64,000 bases of DNA, from NCBI GenBank assembly GCA_027488815.1, contig JAIYAX010000009.1:1-64000 (forward strand), written 5' to 3'. Every line of letters starts with the position of its first letter. Within the stretch, counting starts at the first letter, position 1. The notes under the pieces are model-generated. The model did no database searches. It was given only the letters and a program-made list of their open reading frames with translations, and had not been told where the DNA came from. Positions 16,503 through 24,375 of this stretch are shown one piece after another. This DNA is from Cytophagaceae bacterium. GTDB taxonomy: Bacteria > Bacteroidota > Bacteroidia > Cytophagales > JAIYAX01. The position numbers and the translations under genes are program-made.

Positions 16503-16650
16503 AAGAAATTTACATCGGTGTTCGTGTGGGTCTCATCAAAATGAGAGAAAATTCCTTTTCCTACGGAATGGAGTTTCAATAATACACCTTTTTATAAGTA
16601 AGAGAACGTAGATTTTACTGCAAAGGTGCCCGAAAAGTTGTTGAAAGGCA

Positions 16651-17412
16651 TCAGGAGCTTATTTGCCTTAACATAGTTTCCATCCGCTGATAGACTTCAG
16701 CTTTGAGGCTTGCAACTTCTGCAAAGGCCGGATGCTCCGGCGGAACCGGCTCACAAAAGGCTACTTTGACCACGCCTGGCTTAGCGGTAAAGGGTACATC
16801 TCTTGGCATAAGTTCTTTGGCACCGGATATCACCATGGGTACTATGCAGGTTTGTGTGTCAATAGCAATGCGAAAGGCTCCGTCGTAAAAAGGAGTTAAG
16901 TACTCTTTGCCTCGGTTCATTTTACCTTCAGGGAAGATGACCACTGAAACCCACTGGTTTAGGAAACGTTTCAATTGTAAAATACTGGCTTTACGGCTTT
17001 CAGTACTGCTCCTGTCTACCATGACCACTACGTGCTTGTAGAGCATTCCAAAAACCGGGTATCTCGTCATTTCTATTTTACCTAAAGGCCTGAACTGCCC
17101 GGGAATAGCACGAGCCAAAGCAGGAGTGTCTAGAAAAGATCCATGATTACAAACAAAAATGGCCACCGGTTGCTCTTTTGCCCTGCTTTTGTACAAAACC
17201 TTAAACCAAATGCCACTCCAGAGGCTGAACCACCTGGCCCATGTTCGAATAAAAAAGAAAGAGATGGCACCTCCTTTTACCTCATGGATCATAAGAGGAA
17301 TGACCATCGGTATGAAGAAAAGCAGCAGCCCGGAGCTGAACGCCAGTGCCATCCAAAAGAAATATATAGTCTGAATCAGGCGAATCCAGATGGATGGATG
17401 TTTTTTGGTCAT
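16651..17412 (-). CDS. plsC: 1-acylglycerol-3-phosphate acyltransferase
   Basis: A 253-residue membrane-bound acyltransferase of the PlsC family. The catalytic H(X4)D box is NHGSFLD at 89-95, the substrate box is FPEGKMNRG at about 160, and a hydrophobic segment spans residues 15-42. It makes phosphatidic acid from lysophosphatidic acid. Family members with other acceptors exist, so the exact lipid is not certain. It is divergent from the small lipoprotein gene, 39 bp apart. Confidence 0.88.
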   Translation of the reverse strand: MTKKHPSIWIRLIQTIYFFWMALAFSSGLLLFFIPMVIPLMIHEVKGGAISFFFIRTWARWFSLWSGIWFKVLYKSRAKEQPVAIFVCNHGSFLDTPALARAIPGQFRPLGKIEMTRYPVFGMLYKHVVVMVDRSSTESRKASILQLKRFLNQWVSVVIFPEGKMNRGKEYLTPFYDGAFRIAIDTQTCIVPMVISGAKELMPRDVPFTAKPGVVKVAFCEPVPPEHPAFAEVASLKAEVYQRMETMLRQISS

Positions 17413-17433
17413 TGAATAGAATTTGTAGGTTTG
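17405..17433 (+). promoter_or_regulatory. Promoter of the small lipoprotein gene
   Basis: TTG at 17405-17407 is followed after 18 bp by TAGGTTTG at 17426-17433, a good match to the Bacteroidota -33/-7 promoter. It is 18 bp before the ATG at 17452. The -33 element lies inside the start of plsC on the other strand. Confidence 0.6.
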
Positions 17434-17451
17434 TAAAAGAGCAAAAAAAAG

Positions 17452-17625
17452 ATGAAGCGATCCTCCTTTAAGATAATGTCCGGCCTTCGTTTCCGTCCGG
17501 TCTCCCTGTTTGTGCTTGGCTTTGTACTCTTGATCATGCTCAGTGAATGTCGCCTTTCAAAACCGAAGCGACTGGGAAAAATGCCTAAGAGAGGGGCTAT
17601 CCCATGCCCTACCAAAGATTGTTGA
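17452..17625 (+). CDS. Small lipoprotein of 57 residues
   Basis: The plus strand from ATG 17452 encodes 57 residues: a basic N-terminus (MKRSSFKIMSGLRFR), a hydrophobic stretch (VSLFVLGFVLLIM), a lipobox LSEC with Cys33, then a short basic tail ending GAIPCPTKDC. Short lipoproteins ending in a PCPxKDC-like motif recur in Bacteroidota, as I recall; the function is unknown. A well-placed promoter at 17405-17433 supports it. It sits between divergent plsC and co-directional cmk. Confidence 0.7.
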   Translation: MKRSSFKIMSGLRFRPVSLFVLGFVLLIMLSECRLSKPKRLGKMPKRGAIPCPTKDC

Positions 17626-17675
17626 CAGGTAAGATTTTAGATCAATGCGTCAGAAAGGGCTGTAGCATTTTCAGC

Positions 17676-17683
17676 TATATTTG
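17676..17683 (+). promoter_or_regulatory. -7 box of the cmk promoter
   Basis: TATATTTG at 17676-17683 fits TAnnTTTG and is 27 bp before the ATG at 17711. It would place the transcription start downstream of the alternative TTG start at 17681, which argues for the ATG. No good -33 TTG was found. Confidence 0.5.
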
Positions 17684-17710
17684 CACCCGGCCTCGCTTGA
17701 ATACTGCCGG

Positions 17711-18427
17711 ATGAATAAAATCATTGTCGCTATTGATGGATACTCTTCCTGTGGGAAAAGCACTACTGCCAAAGCAGTGGCTCATGCTCTCGGCTATATT
17801 TACATCGATACAGGGGCTATGTACCGCTCAGCTACACTTTATATGATGGAGCACTACATTGACTTATCCAATCCAAAGGCAGTAGAGCAAGCATTGGCGC
17901 AGATGTCGATCCAGTTTCATCACAACAACCGCACAGGCAAAAATGAAACCTTTCTCAATGGCTTGAACGTTGAAGAGGAAATCAGGCAGATGAGAGTGAC
18001 AGACCGGGTAAGTGAGGTAAGTGCCGTTCCAATAGTGCGTAAGGCTATGGTGGCACAGCAACAACGCATGGGCCGCAAAAGAGGGGTTGTCATGGATGGA
18101 AGAGACATTGGCACGGTTGTTTTTCCTGATGCCGAAGTCAAAATGTTTATGACAGCGGATCTCAATATACGGGCTGTGCGCAGACAGCAGGAATTACTTG
18201 CAAAGAATGAAATGGTCAATTTAAACGTTATCAAAGAGAATTTGGCTAAAAGAGATCAGATCGATGCCAACAGGTCGGAAGGTCCTCTGAGGCAAGCTGA
18301 AGATGCCATTTCACTTGATACAAGTTATTTGACCATCGATGAGCAGGTTGATTTAGTGGTCGGCTATTGCTTATCAAGGATTTTTGAAAAACAACAGGCT
18401 TTGAACTCTGCCGGCACTCTTGGCTGA
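17711..18427 (+). CDS. cmk: Cytidylate kinase
   Basis: Encodes about 238 residues of CMP/dCMP kinase, which phosphorylates CMP for nucleotide synthesis. It has the P-loop GYSSCGKST, the CMP-binding DTGAMYRS, a V.DGRDIGTVVFPDA motif and LAKRDQIDANR. The start at ATG 17711 (MNKIIVAIDGY) is preferred because upstream codons overlap the -7 box. The 3' end overlaps the longest ispH frame by 8 bp, but the likely ispH start is 31 bp further on. Confidence 0.94.
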   Translation: MNKIIVAIDGYSSCGKSTTAKAVAHALGYIYIDTGAMYRSATLYMMEHYIDLSNPKAVEQALAQMSIQFHHNNRTGKNETFLNGLNVEEEIRQMRVTDRVSEVSAVPIVRKAMVAQQQRMGRKRGVVMDGRDIGTVVFPDAEVKMFMTADLNIRAVRRQQELLAKNEMVNLNVIKENLAKRDQIDANRSEGPLRQAEDAISLDTSYLTIDEQVDLVVGYCLSRIFEKQQALNSAGTLG

Positions 18428-18458
18428 TCCTTCAGGTCTGTTAAAGAAGTATAAAAAC

Positions 18459-19349
18459 ATGAAAGTAACCATAGATGAGAACTCAGGCTATTGCTTCGGC
18501 GTAGAGTTTGCCATTCAAATGGCTGAGGACGAGATGGCTGAAGAAGGGCAACTCTATTGTTTGGGGGACATCGTGCATAATTCCATGGAGGTCAAAAGGC
18601 TGCATGACAAAGGTCTTCGCATCATCAATAGGAAGCAGCTCAAAGAACTTAAAGAGGCTAAAGTGCTCATTCGAGCGCATGGCGAACCCCCTGAAACCTA
18701 TCAGACGGCCATAGAAAATAACCTGACCTTGGTTGATGCCTCTTGTCCGGTAGTACTTAAACTACAGAACAGGGTGAAATATGCCTATGACCATATCCGC
18801 CCACAAAAAGGGCAGATCGTCATTTATGGTCAGCAAGGACATGCAGAGGTAGAGGGTATCAGCGGGCAAACCCATAACGAAGCCATCGTGATTACAGGCG
18901 AGCAAGACCTGAATAAGATTGACTTCATGAGACCGATCACCCTTTTCAGCCAGACTACTAAAAGCACAGCAGGCTTCTATCGGATCAAGGAATTGATCGA
19001 AGAAAGGATCATATCCATCCACGGTGAGCTAAAGGAAGAAATGTTTGATGCCAATGACAGCATTTGTAGGCAAGTCTCAAACCGGGAGCCTCAGTTGGAG
19101 AAATTTGCCCATCAACATGAAGTGATCATTTTTGTGAGTGGCCGCAAAAGTTCCAATGGACAGGCACTCTATAAAGTATGTAAGAACTCAAATCCAAACA
19201 GCTATTTCATAGAAAATGCCGATGAGCTTGAGCCCAAATGGTTTGATCAGGTAGAAACGGTTGGAATTTGCGGAGCGACTTCCACGCCCATGTGGCTTAT
19301 GGAGCAGGTTTCGCAGGCAATATTAGCCCAACAGACAGTCGTTCATTAA
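18459..19349 (+). CDS. ispH: 4-hydroxy-3-methylbut-2-enyl diphosphate reductase
   Basis: A 296-residue IspH/LytB, the last enzyme of the MEP isoprenoid pathway, a [4Fe-4S] protein. The three cluster Cys are in GYCFGV (Cys12), DASCPVV and GICGATSTP. The active-site segments RAHGEPP and SGRKSSNG are present. The frame opens at a TTG at 18420, but the ATG at 18459 gives the conserved N-terminus MKVTIDENSGYCFGV. It lies directly downstream of cmk, probably in one transcript. Confidence 0.95.
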   Translation: MKVTIDENSGYCFGVEFAIQMAEDEMAEEGQLYCLGDIVHNSMEVKRLHDKGLRIINRKQLKELKEAKVLIRAHGEPPETYQTAIENNLTLVDASCPVVLKLQNRVKYAYDHIRPQKGQIVIYGQQGHAEVEGISGQTHNEAIVITGEQDLNKIDFMRPITLFSQTTKSTAGFYRIKELIEERIISIHGELKEEMFDANDSICRQVSNREPQLEKFAHQHEVIIFVSGRKSSNGQALYKVCKNSNPNSYFIENADELEPKWFDQVETVGICGATSTPMWLMEQVSQAILAQQTVVH

Positions 19350-19387
19350 AAATTCACTATTGAGCCAAACCGATCACAAACAATTTA

Positions 19388-19395
19388 TAGTTTTG
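19388..19395 (+). promoter_or_regulatory. -7 box of the nqr operon promoter
   Basis: TAGTTTTG at 19388-19395 matches TAnnTTTG and lies 37 bp before the nqrA ATG at 19433. The nearest upstream TTG (19360-19362) is 25 bp away, longer than the usual spacing. Confidence 0.45.
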
Positions 19396-19432
19396 CACTC
19401 CGTAAATCAGACGATACACGTTCTCATTGCTC

Positions 19433-20800
19433 ATGTCCAAAAACATTAAAATCACCAAGGGCTTCGATATCAGGCTGGCTGGTTCCGCTGCGGCTACCCA
19501 GAGTCCAGAAGTTCATCCTGAAACTTACGTGATCAAACCCACCGATTTTTATGGGATCGGAAGACAAAAACTCCTGATTCAACAGGGTGATCAGGTAAAG
19601 GCAGGGTCTCCACTATTTTTTGACAAAAACGACGAGCGTATTCAATATACCTCCCCGGTAAGTGGCGAAATTGTTGAAGTGAATCGTGGCGAGAAAAGGA
19701 AAATACTAGAAATCAAGATCCTGGCTGATAAAGAGAACAGTTATGTTTCCTTTAACAAATACGATCAGTCAGGAATAGAATCGTTGTCAAAAGAGGATGC
19801 TCTTCAGCAATTATTATCCTCAGGAGCCTGGGCCAATATCATTCAAAGACCCTATGCCATTGTGGCAAAGCCTGGAGACAGTCCCAAAGCCATTTTCGTC
19901 AGTGGTTTTGACTCTCACCCTTTAGCTCCTGACTACAAAGTTATATTCAAGGAAGACGAAACAGCTTTTCAGGCTGGTCTGAGCATCCTTCGCAAGTTCA
20001 CTTCTGGTAAAGTTCACCTTACAGTTCATGCCGACCAACCTGCGATACCAATGTTCAGCAACGCCAAAGGAGTTCAGTTGAACAAGATTTCAGGGCCTCA
20101 TCCATCAGGAAATGTAGGAGTTCAGATTCACCATATCGATCCGATTAACAAAGGAGATATTGTTTGGACTGTTAGCGTACAAGGCGTGATCTGCATTGGC
20201 AGGTTATTCACCGAAGGTAGGTACAATACCTCCAAGTGGATAGCCCTTTGCGGTTCCGAAATTAAGAATCCCAAATACTACAGGGTCTTTGCAGGTGCCT
20301 CCGTAAATCTACTCCTTAAAGAACAGCTCAAACAAAACCATGTAAGGGTGATCAGTGGTAATGTGCTCACCGGTGAACGTATTGCAGCCGATGGACATAT
20401 GGGCTACTATCATCAACAGGTGACCGTGATTCCAGAAGGAGACTATCAGGAGTTCCTCGGTTGGATACTCCCTTCAGCCAAAAAACTCAGTTTTCAAAGA
20501 GCATTTGGATTGCTTTCGTTCCTGAACCCATCCTCAAAGGAATATGTTCTAGACTCAAATACTCATGGTGAAGAGCGTGCCTTTGTTCAAACCGGTGTTT
20601 TTGAAAAAGTCATGCCGATGGATATCTATCCCATGCAGTTGGTCAAGGCCATTTTAGCCAAAGATTACACTGAAATGGAAGCTCTTGGTATTTATGAAGT
20701 AGCCGAAGAAGATTTTGCACTCTGCGAATTTGTGGATGTGTCGAAGAATGACATACAGCAAATCGTAAGAGAAGGATTGGAACTGATGATCAATAGTTAA
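19433..20800 (+). CDS. nqrA: Na+-translocating NADH:quinone reductase subunit A
   Basis: About 455 residues beginning MSKNIKITKGFDIRLAG, with KPTDFYGIGRQKLLIQQGDQVKAG, SPVSGEIVEVNRGEKR and FVSGFDSHPLAPDY, all typical of NqrA. NqrA is the large peripheral subunit of the sodium-pumping NQR complex in the inner membrane, thought to bind quinone. The TTG at 19427 is an alternative start, but ATG at 19433 fits the family. First gene of the nqrABCDE run. Confidence 0.96.
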   Translation: MSKNIKITKGFDIRLAGSAAATQSPEVHPETYVIKPTDFYGIGRQKLLIQQGDQVKAGSPLFFDKNDERIQYTSPVSGEIVEVNRGEKRKILEIKILADKENSYVSFNKYDQSGIESLSKEDALQQLLSSGAWANIIQRPYAIVAKPGDSPKAIFVSGFDSHPLAPDYKVIFKEDETAFQAGLSILRKFTSGKVHLTVHADQPAIPMFSNAKGVQLNKISGPHPSGNVGVQIHHIDPINKGDIVWTVSVQGVICIGRLFTEGRYNTSKWIALCGSEIKNPKYYRVFAGASVNLLLKEQLKQNHVRVISGNVLTGERIAADGHMGYYHQQVTVIPEGDYQEFLGWILPSAKKLSFQRAFGLLSFLNPSSKEYVLDSNTHGEERAFVQTGVFEKVMPMDIYPMQLVKAILAKDYTEMEALGIYEVAEEDFALCEFVDVSKNDIQQIVREGLELMINS

Positions 20801-20807
20801 CCCACGT

Positions 20808-22007
20808 ATGAAGTTTTTACAGCACATTTTACACGAGCAAAAGAAGAATTTTCTACCCGGTGGAAAGCTGGAGAAATTCTATTATGCATTCGAAGCCATT
20901 GAAACGCTCATGTTTGTCCCTGACAGCACCACAGCTTCCAGAGGAGTACAGGTACGTGATGCGATTGACCTCAAGCGAATGATGATGACCGTGATCATCG
21001 CCATGATCCCTTGCCTGTTGTTTGGAATGTGGAACGTAGGCCATCAGCATGCATTGGCCACAGGTGCAGCAATGGAGTTTATGGACAAAATGATCTTCGG
21101 GGCTATTCAGGTATTGCCGATCGTGATTGTTTCGTATGGAGTAGGTTTAGGAATCGAGTTTGGGTTTGCGATCATGCGTAAACACCCGGTGAATGAGGGC
21201 TTCCTGGTTACGGGAATGTTGATCCCCCTATGCCTTCCAGCAACTATTCCTTTGTGGATGGTTGCCATAGCAACGGCCTTTGCAGTCGTTATTGGTAAGG
21301 AAGTTTTCGGAGGAACAGGGATGAATGTGCTTAACCCGGCACTTACGGCCAGAGCCTTTCTGTTTTTTGCCTACCCAGCCTACATGGCCGGTGAAATATG
21401 GACAGTACTTGGCGACCAAAAGGCCAATCTGGTAAACGGCTATTCGGGTGCTACAGCTCTCTCGATCGCTTATGAAACCTCCTCCAGTGGACAGGGAGAA
21501 GTGGTAGCAGCCATGAACAATAGCTGGAGCGATGGTCTCTTTTCTTTTTGGAACTTATTCATGGGAGTTGTCCCCGGCTCTATCGGTGAAACAAGTACGT
21601 TAATGTGTTTGATAGGGGCTGTGATCCTGATCGTGACAGGAGTTGGAAGTGCCCGAATTATTGTTTCGGTTTTTGCCGGGGGATACCTTACAGGATTGTT
21701 ACTTAACGCACTGGCGGTGAACGCATTTATGGCATTGCCTGCTCACTACCATTTGGTGATGGGTGGTTTTGCGTTTGGTGCAGTATTCATGGCCACAGAC
21801 CCGGTGAGTGGATCGCAAACCAATTCTGGAAAGTGGATTTATGGCTTCCTGATCGGAGCCATGTGTGTGCTGATCAGGGTGTTCAATCCGGCCTACCCTG
21901 AAGGGATGATGCTTGCCATTCTTTTGATGAATGTACTTGCCCCCCTGATTGATTTTTATGTAGTTGATGCTAACAAAAAAAGAAGATTAAAACGTGCAAC
22001 AGTCTAA
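20808..22007 (+). CDS. nqrB: Na+-translocating NADH:quinone reductase subunit B
   Basis: A 399-residue integral membrane subunit with many hydrophobic segments (TVIIAMIPCLLFGMWNVG, ALTARAFLFFAYPA, FAFGAVFMATDPVSGS). The covalent FMN-binding motif is SGATAL, in NGYSGATALS, where the Thr carries FMN through a phosphoester bond. NqrB forms part of the sodium channel. It starts 7 bp after nqrA, and nqrC begins inside its 3' end. Confidence 0.96.
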   Translation: MKFLQHILHEQKKNFLPGGKLEKFYYAFEAIETLMFVPDSTTASRGVQVRDAIDLKRMMMTVIIAMIPCLLFGMWNVGHQHALATGAAMEFMDKMIFGAIQVLPIVIVSYGVGLGIEFGFAIMRKHPVNEGFLVTGMLIPLCLPATIPLWMVAIATAFAVVIGKEVFGGTGMNVLNPALTARAFLFFAYPAYMAGEIWTVLGDQKANLVNGYSGATALSIAYETSSSGQGEVVAAMNNSWSDGLFSFWNLFMGVVPGSIGETSTLMCLIGAVILIVTGVGSARIIVSVFAGGYLTGLLLNALAVNAFMALPAHYHLVMGGFAFGAVFMATDPVSGSQTNSGKWIYGFLIGAMCVLIRVFNPAYPEGMMLAILLMNVLAPLIDFYVVDANKKRRLKRATV

Positions 22008-22734
22008 CGCCTATATCCTCATCTATACGGTCATTCTTACGATCGTATGTGGAGTATTGCTCTCTATGACCGCTATCGGTCTTAAAGAACCGCAGCAAAA
22101 GAACATTGAGCTGGAAAAAAAGTCCAATATCCTCTCGGTAGCCATGAAAGTTAGCGAGGGTGATGACGTTGAGAAAATTTACAAAGAGCGTGTTAAATCC
22201 TACGTGGTTGACGTGCAGGGAAAGGTCGTTGAAGGGCAGAAAGCAGAAAACATTGTCGTTGTGACCGAATACAAAAAACCGGTAGAGCAGAGATTACTGC
22301 CTGTTTATGAGATACTAAACCCTGAGGGAACTGATCTTGAGGCATATGTTTTCCCTGTATATGGTTTTGGCTTGTGGGACAATATCTGGGGCTATGTAGC
22401 TCTTAAGAAAGATCTTAACACCATCAATGGAGTAAACTTCGACCACAAGGCAGAAACCCCTGGCTTGGGTGCCCGAATCACCACAGAAGAGGTAAGAAAC
22501 AGGTTCATTGGTAAGCAGATATTTGATGCTTCAGCCAGCATCACAGGTGTAAAAATGATGAAAGGCGAAGGAAACGATTACAGTACACAGCCAAATCAGG
22601 TGGATGGTATGTCCGGAGCCACCATTACCGGTACCGGAGTATCAAAAATGCTTTTGGAATACATGAACTGTTACCAAAGCTTTATCAAATCAAAGAAGAG
22701 CCAGTCGGCCACAGCCTTGTTAATCACTGAATAA
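21994..22734 (+). CDS. nqrC: Na+-translocating NADH:quinone reductase subunit C
   Basis: A 246-residue subunit with one N-terminal membrane helix ([18 protein letters not shown]) and a periplasmic FMN domain. The second covalent FMN site is [30 protein letters not shown] is also typical. It starts with GTG at 21994, overlapping nqrB by 14 bp, so translation is probably coupled. Confidence 0.95.
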   Translation: MQQSNAYILIYTVILTIVCGVLLSMTAIGLKEPQQKNIELEKKSNILSVAMKVSEGDDVEKIYKERVKSYVVDVQGKVVEGQKAENIVVVTEYKKPVEQRLLPVYEILNPEGTDLEAYVFPVYGFGLWDNIWGYVALKKDLNTINGVNFDHKAETPGLGARITTEEVRNRFIGKQIFDASASITGVKMMKGEGNDYSTQPNQVDGMSGATITGTGVSKMLLEYMNCYQSFIKSKKSQSATALLITE

Positions 22735-22736
22735 AT

Positions 22737-23402
22737 ATGAGCGAAGTAAGCACTGCCGTCCCATCGGTAAAACCTGCCGAACCCCTGTTATCTAAAAAGA
22801 ACAGGAAATTGATATCCAATCCATTGGATGCTGACAACCCGATCACCGTTCAGGTTTTGGGCATTTGCTCAGCACTGGCCGTTACTGTTCAAATGAAGCC
22901 TGCCATCGTGATGTCACTCGCAGTAATGTTTGTGACTGCTTTCTCCAACCTTTTCATCTCACTGATCCGTAACACAATCCCTTCCCGAATCAGAATTATT
23001 GTTCAGCTATCAATAGTTGCCCTTTGGGTTATCATCGTTGATCAGTTGTTGAAAGCTTACGTTTATGATGTGTCCAAGCAGCTTTCTGTGTTTGTAGGTT
23101 TGATCATCACCAACTGCATTATCATGGGTAGGTTGGAAGCTTTTGCCATGGGCAATAAGCCGTGGCCTTCATTCCTGGATGGAATAGGAAACGGACTAGG
23201 TTATGGAGTAATTTTGGTATCTGTGGCTTTCTTCCGAGAGTTGATGGGTTCCGGATCCCTGTTTGGATTTAAAGTATTTGAAACTGCCGGTATACCATTT
23301 ATAGGAAACGGGTTGATGATGCTTCCTGCCGGAGCTTGTATCATACTTGGTTTATTGATTTGGGCTCAAAGGGCCCGCAACGGTTATCGTGAAGCGCATT
23401 AA
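22737..23402 (+). CDS. nqrD: Na+-translocating NADH:quinone reductase subunit D
   Basis: A 221-residue membrane subunit homologous to RnfE/NqrE. It shows [17 protein letters not shown], an intramembrane cluster Cys in LGICSALA, the second in TNCIIMGR, and [10 protein letters not shown]. NqrD and NqrE together hold an iron centre within the membrane. It starts 2 bp after nqrC. It has a polar N-terminal extension of about 30 residues before the first helix. Confidence 0.95.
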   Translation: MSEVSTAVPSVKPAEPLLSKKNRKLISNPLDADNPITVQVLGICSALAVTVQMKPAIVMSLAVMFVTAFSNLFISLIRNTIPSRIRIIVQLSIVALWVIIVDQLLKAYVYDVSKQLSVFVGLIITNCIIMGRLEAFAMGNKPWPSFLDGIGNGLGYGVILVSVAFFRELMGSGSLFGFKVFETAGIPFIGNGLMMLPAGACIILGLLIWAQRARNGYREAH

Positions 23403-23414
23403 TTTTTTAAAGAA

Positions 23415-24029
23415 ATGGAAAACTTGATTAGCATTGGAGTACGCTCCATCTTTATCGACAACATGATTTTTGCCTACTTCCTGGGCATGTGTTCATTTCT
23501 GGCTGTGTCAAAGAATGTGAAGACAGCTTTTGGACTTGGCGTAGCGGTGATCTTCGTATTAGGCATGACAATTCCATTGAACTGGATGCTTCAGAACTAC
23601 GTGCTGAATGAAGGAGCTTTAAGTTGGATCAGCCCTGAATTCGCAACGATTGATCTTTCCTTCCTTGGATTCTTGTTGTTCATCGCCGTGATTTCAGCGT
23701 TCACTCAATTGACAGAGATGGCAGTAGAGAAGTTCTCTCCTGCACTTTACGGCTCACTGGGTATTTTCCTTCCCTTGATTGCTGTGAACTGCTCTATTCT
23801 GGGCGGTAGCTTGTTTATGATCGGTAGACCTTATACCCTTGCTGAGGCCACTGTTTTTGGATTTGGCTCTGGCATCGGCTGGCTTCTGGCTATTGTGGCA
23901 TTGGCTGCTATCCGTGAAAAGTTGAAGTACAGCAATGTGCCTGCTCCACTCCGTGGGCTAGGGATTACCTTCATTTTGGTGGGTCTGATGTCGCTTGGAT
24001 TTCTGAGCTTCATGGGCTTCGCCATCTAG
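23415..24029 (+). CDS. nqrE: Na+-translocating NADH:quinone reductase subunit E
   Basis: A 204-residue membrane subunit with [19 protein letters not shown], the second Cys in [13 protein letters not shown], and C-terminal [22 protein letters not shown]. It pairs with NqrD. It is the last nqr gene here and is followed by a clear terminator. The NADH-oxidising subunit gene nqrF does not follow. Confidence 0.95.
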   Translation: MENLISIGVRSIFIDNMIFAYFLGMCSFLAVSKNVKTAFGLGVAVIFVLGMTIPLNWMLQNYVLNEGALSWISPEFATIDLSFLGFLLFIAVISAFTQLTEMAVEKFSPALYGSLGIFLPLIAVNCSILGGSLFMIGRPYTLAEATVFGFGSGIGWLLAIVALAAIREKLKYSNVPAPLRGLGITFILVGLMSLGFLSFMGFAI

Positions 24030-24375
24030 GTAAGTTTTTCAATCCAATTTTACAAAGGGAGCTTCTGCTCCCTTTTTTATTGTTATGCCAATGTTAAGAC
24101 ATTGACTTCAAAAAAAAGGATGTGTTAATTAGATTAAATCTAAAGTGCAATAAATACGAATTAGGCCAAACATAAAAATCTATAAATCAATTTGATACGC
24201 AAGTTTATTCGTAAAAATGAAATAAGCAAAGGGGTACTGGATTGGAGAACTTTTCCTTCAACATAAAGGCATTGTTAAGAAGGCCATCAAGTGATTGCAT
24301 AAGAGTAACATGATCTACACATTCAGGTAAAGTCTATGAAGGACTTTTGTGATGTAATAAACCCTAACAATACCC
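24030..24375. other. Intergenic region upstream of the DUF839 gene
   Basis: No gene is seen in these 346 bp. After the nqr terminator the sequence is AT-rich. A perfect palindrome with 7-bp arms (TTAGATT A AATCTAA) at 24129-24143 is a possible operator. No confident TAnnTTTG box was placed. The long leader suggests regulated expression of the secreted protein that follows. Confidence 0.4.
24054..24079 (+). terminator. Terminator of the nqr operon
   Basis: Perfect 8-bp stem AAGGGAGC/GCTCCCTT (24055-24062 and 24067-24074) with loop TTCT, running into six T. It lies 25 bp after the nqrE stop. Confidence 0.9.

Noticed and set aside
18420-18458. Upstream TTG start of ispH
   Set aside because: It adds 13 residues absent from the family and overlaps cmk; ATG 18459 gives the conserved N-terminus.
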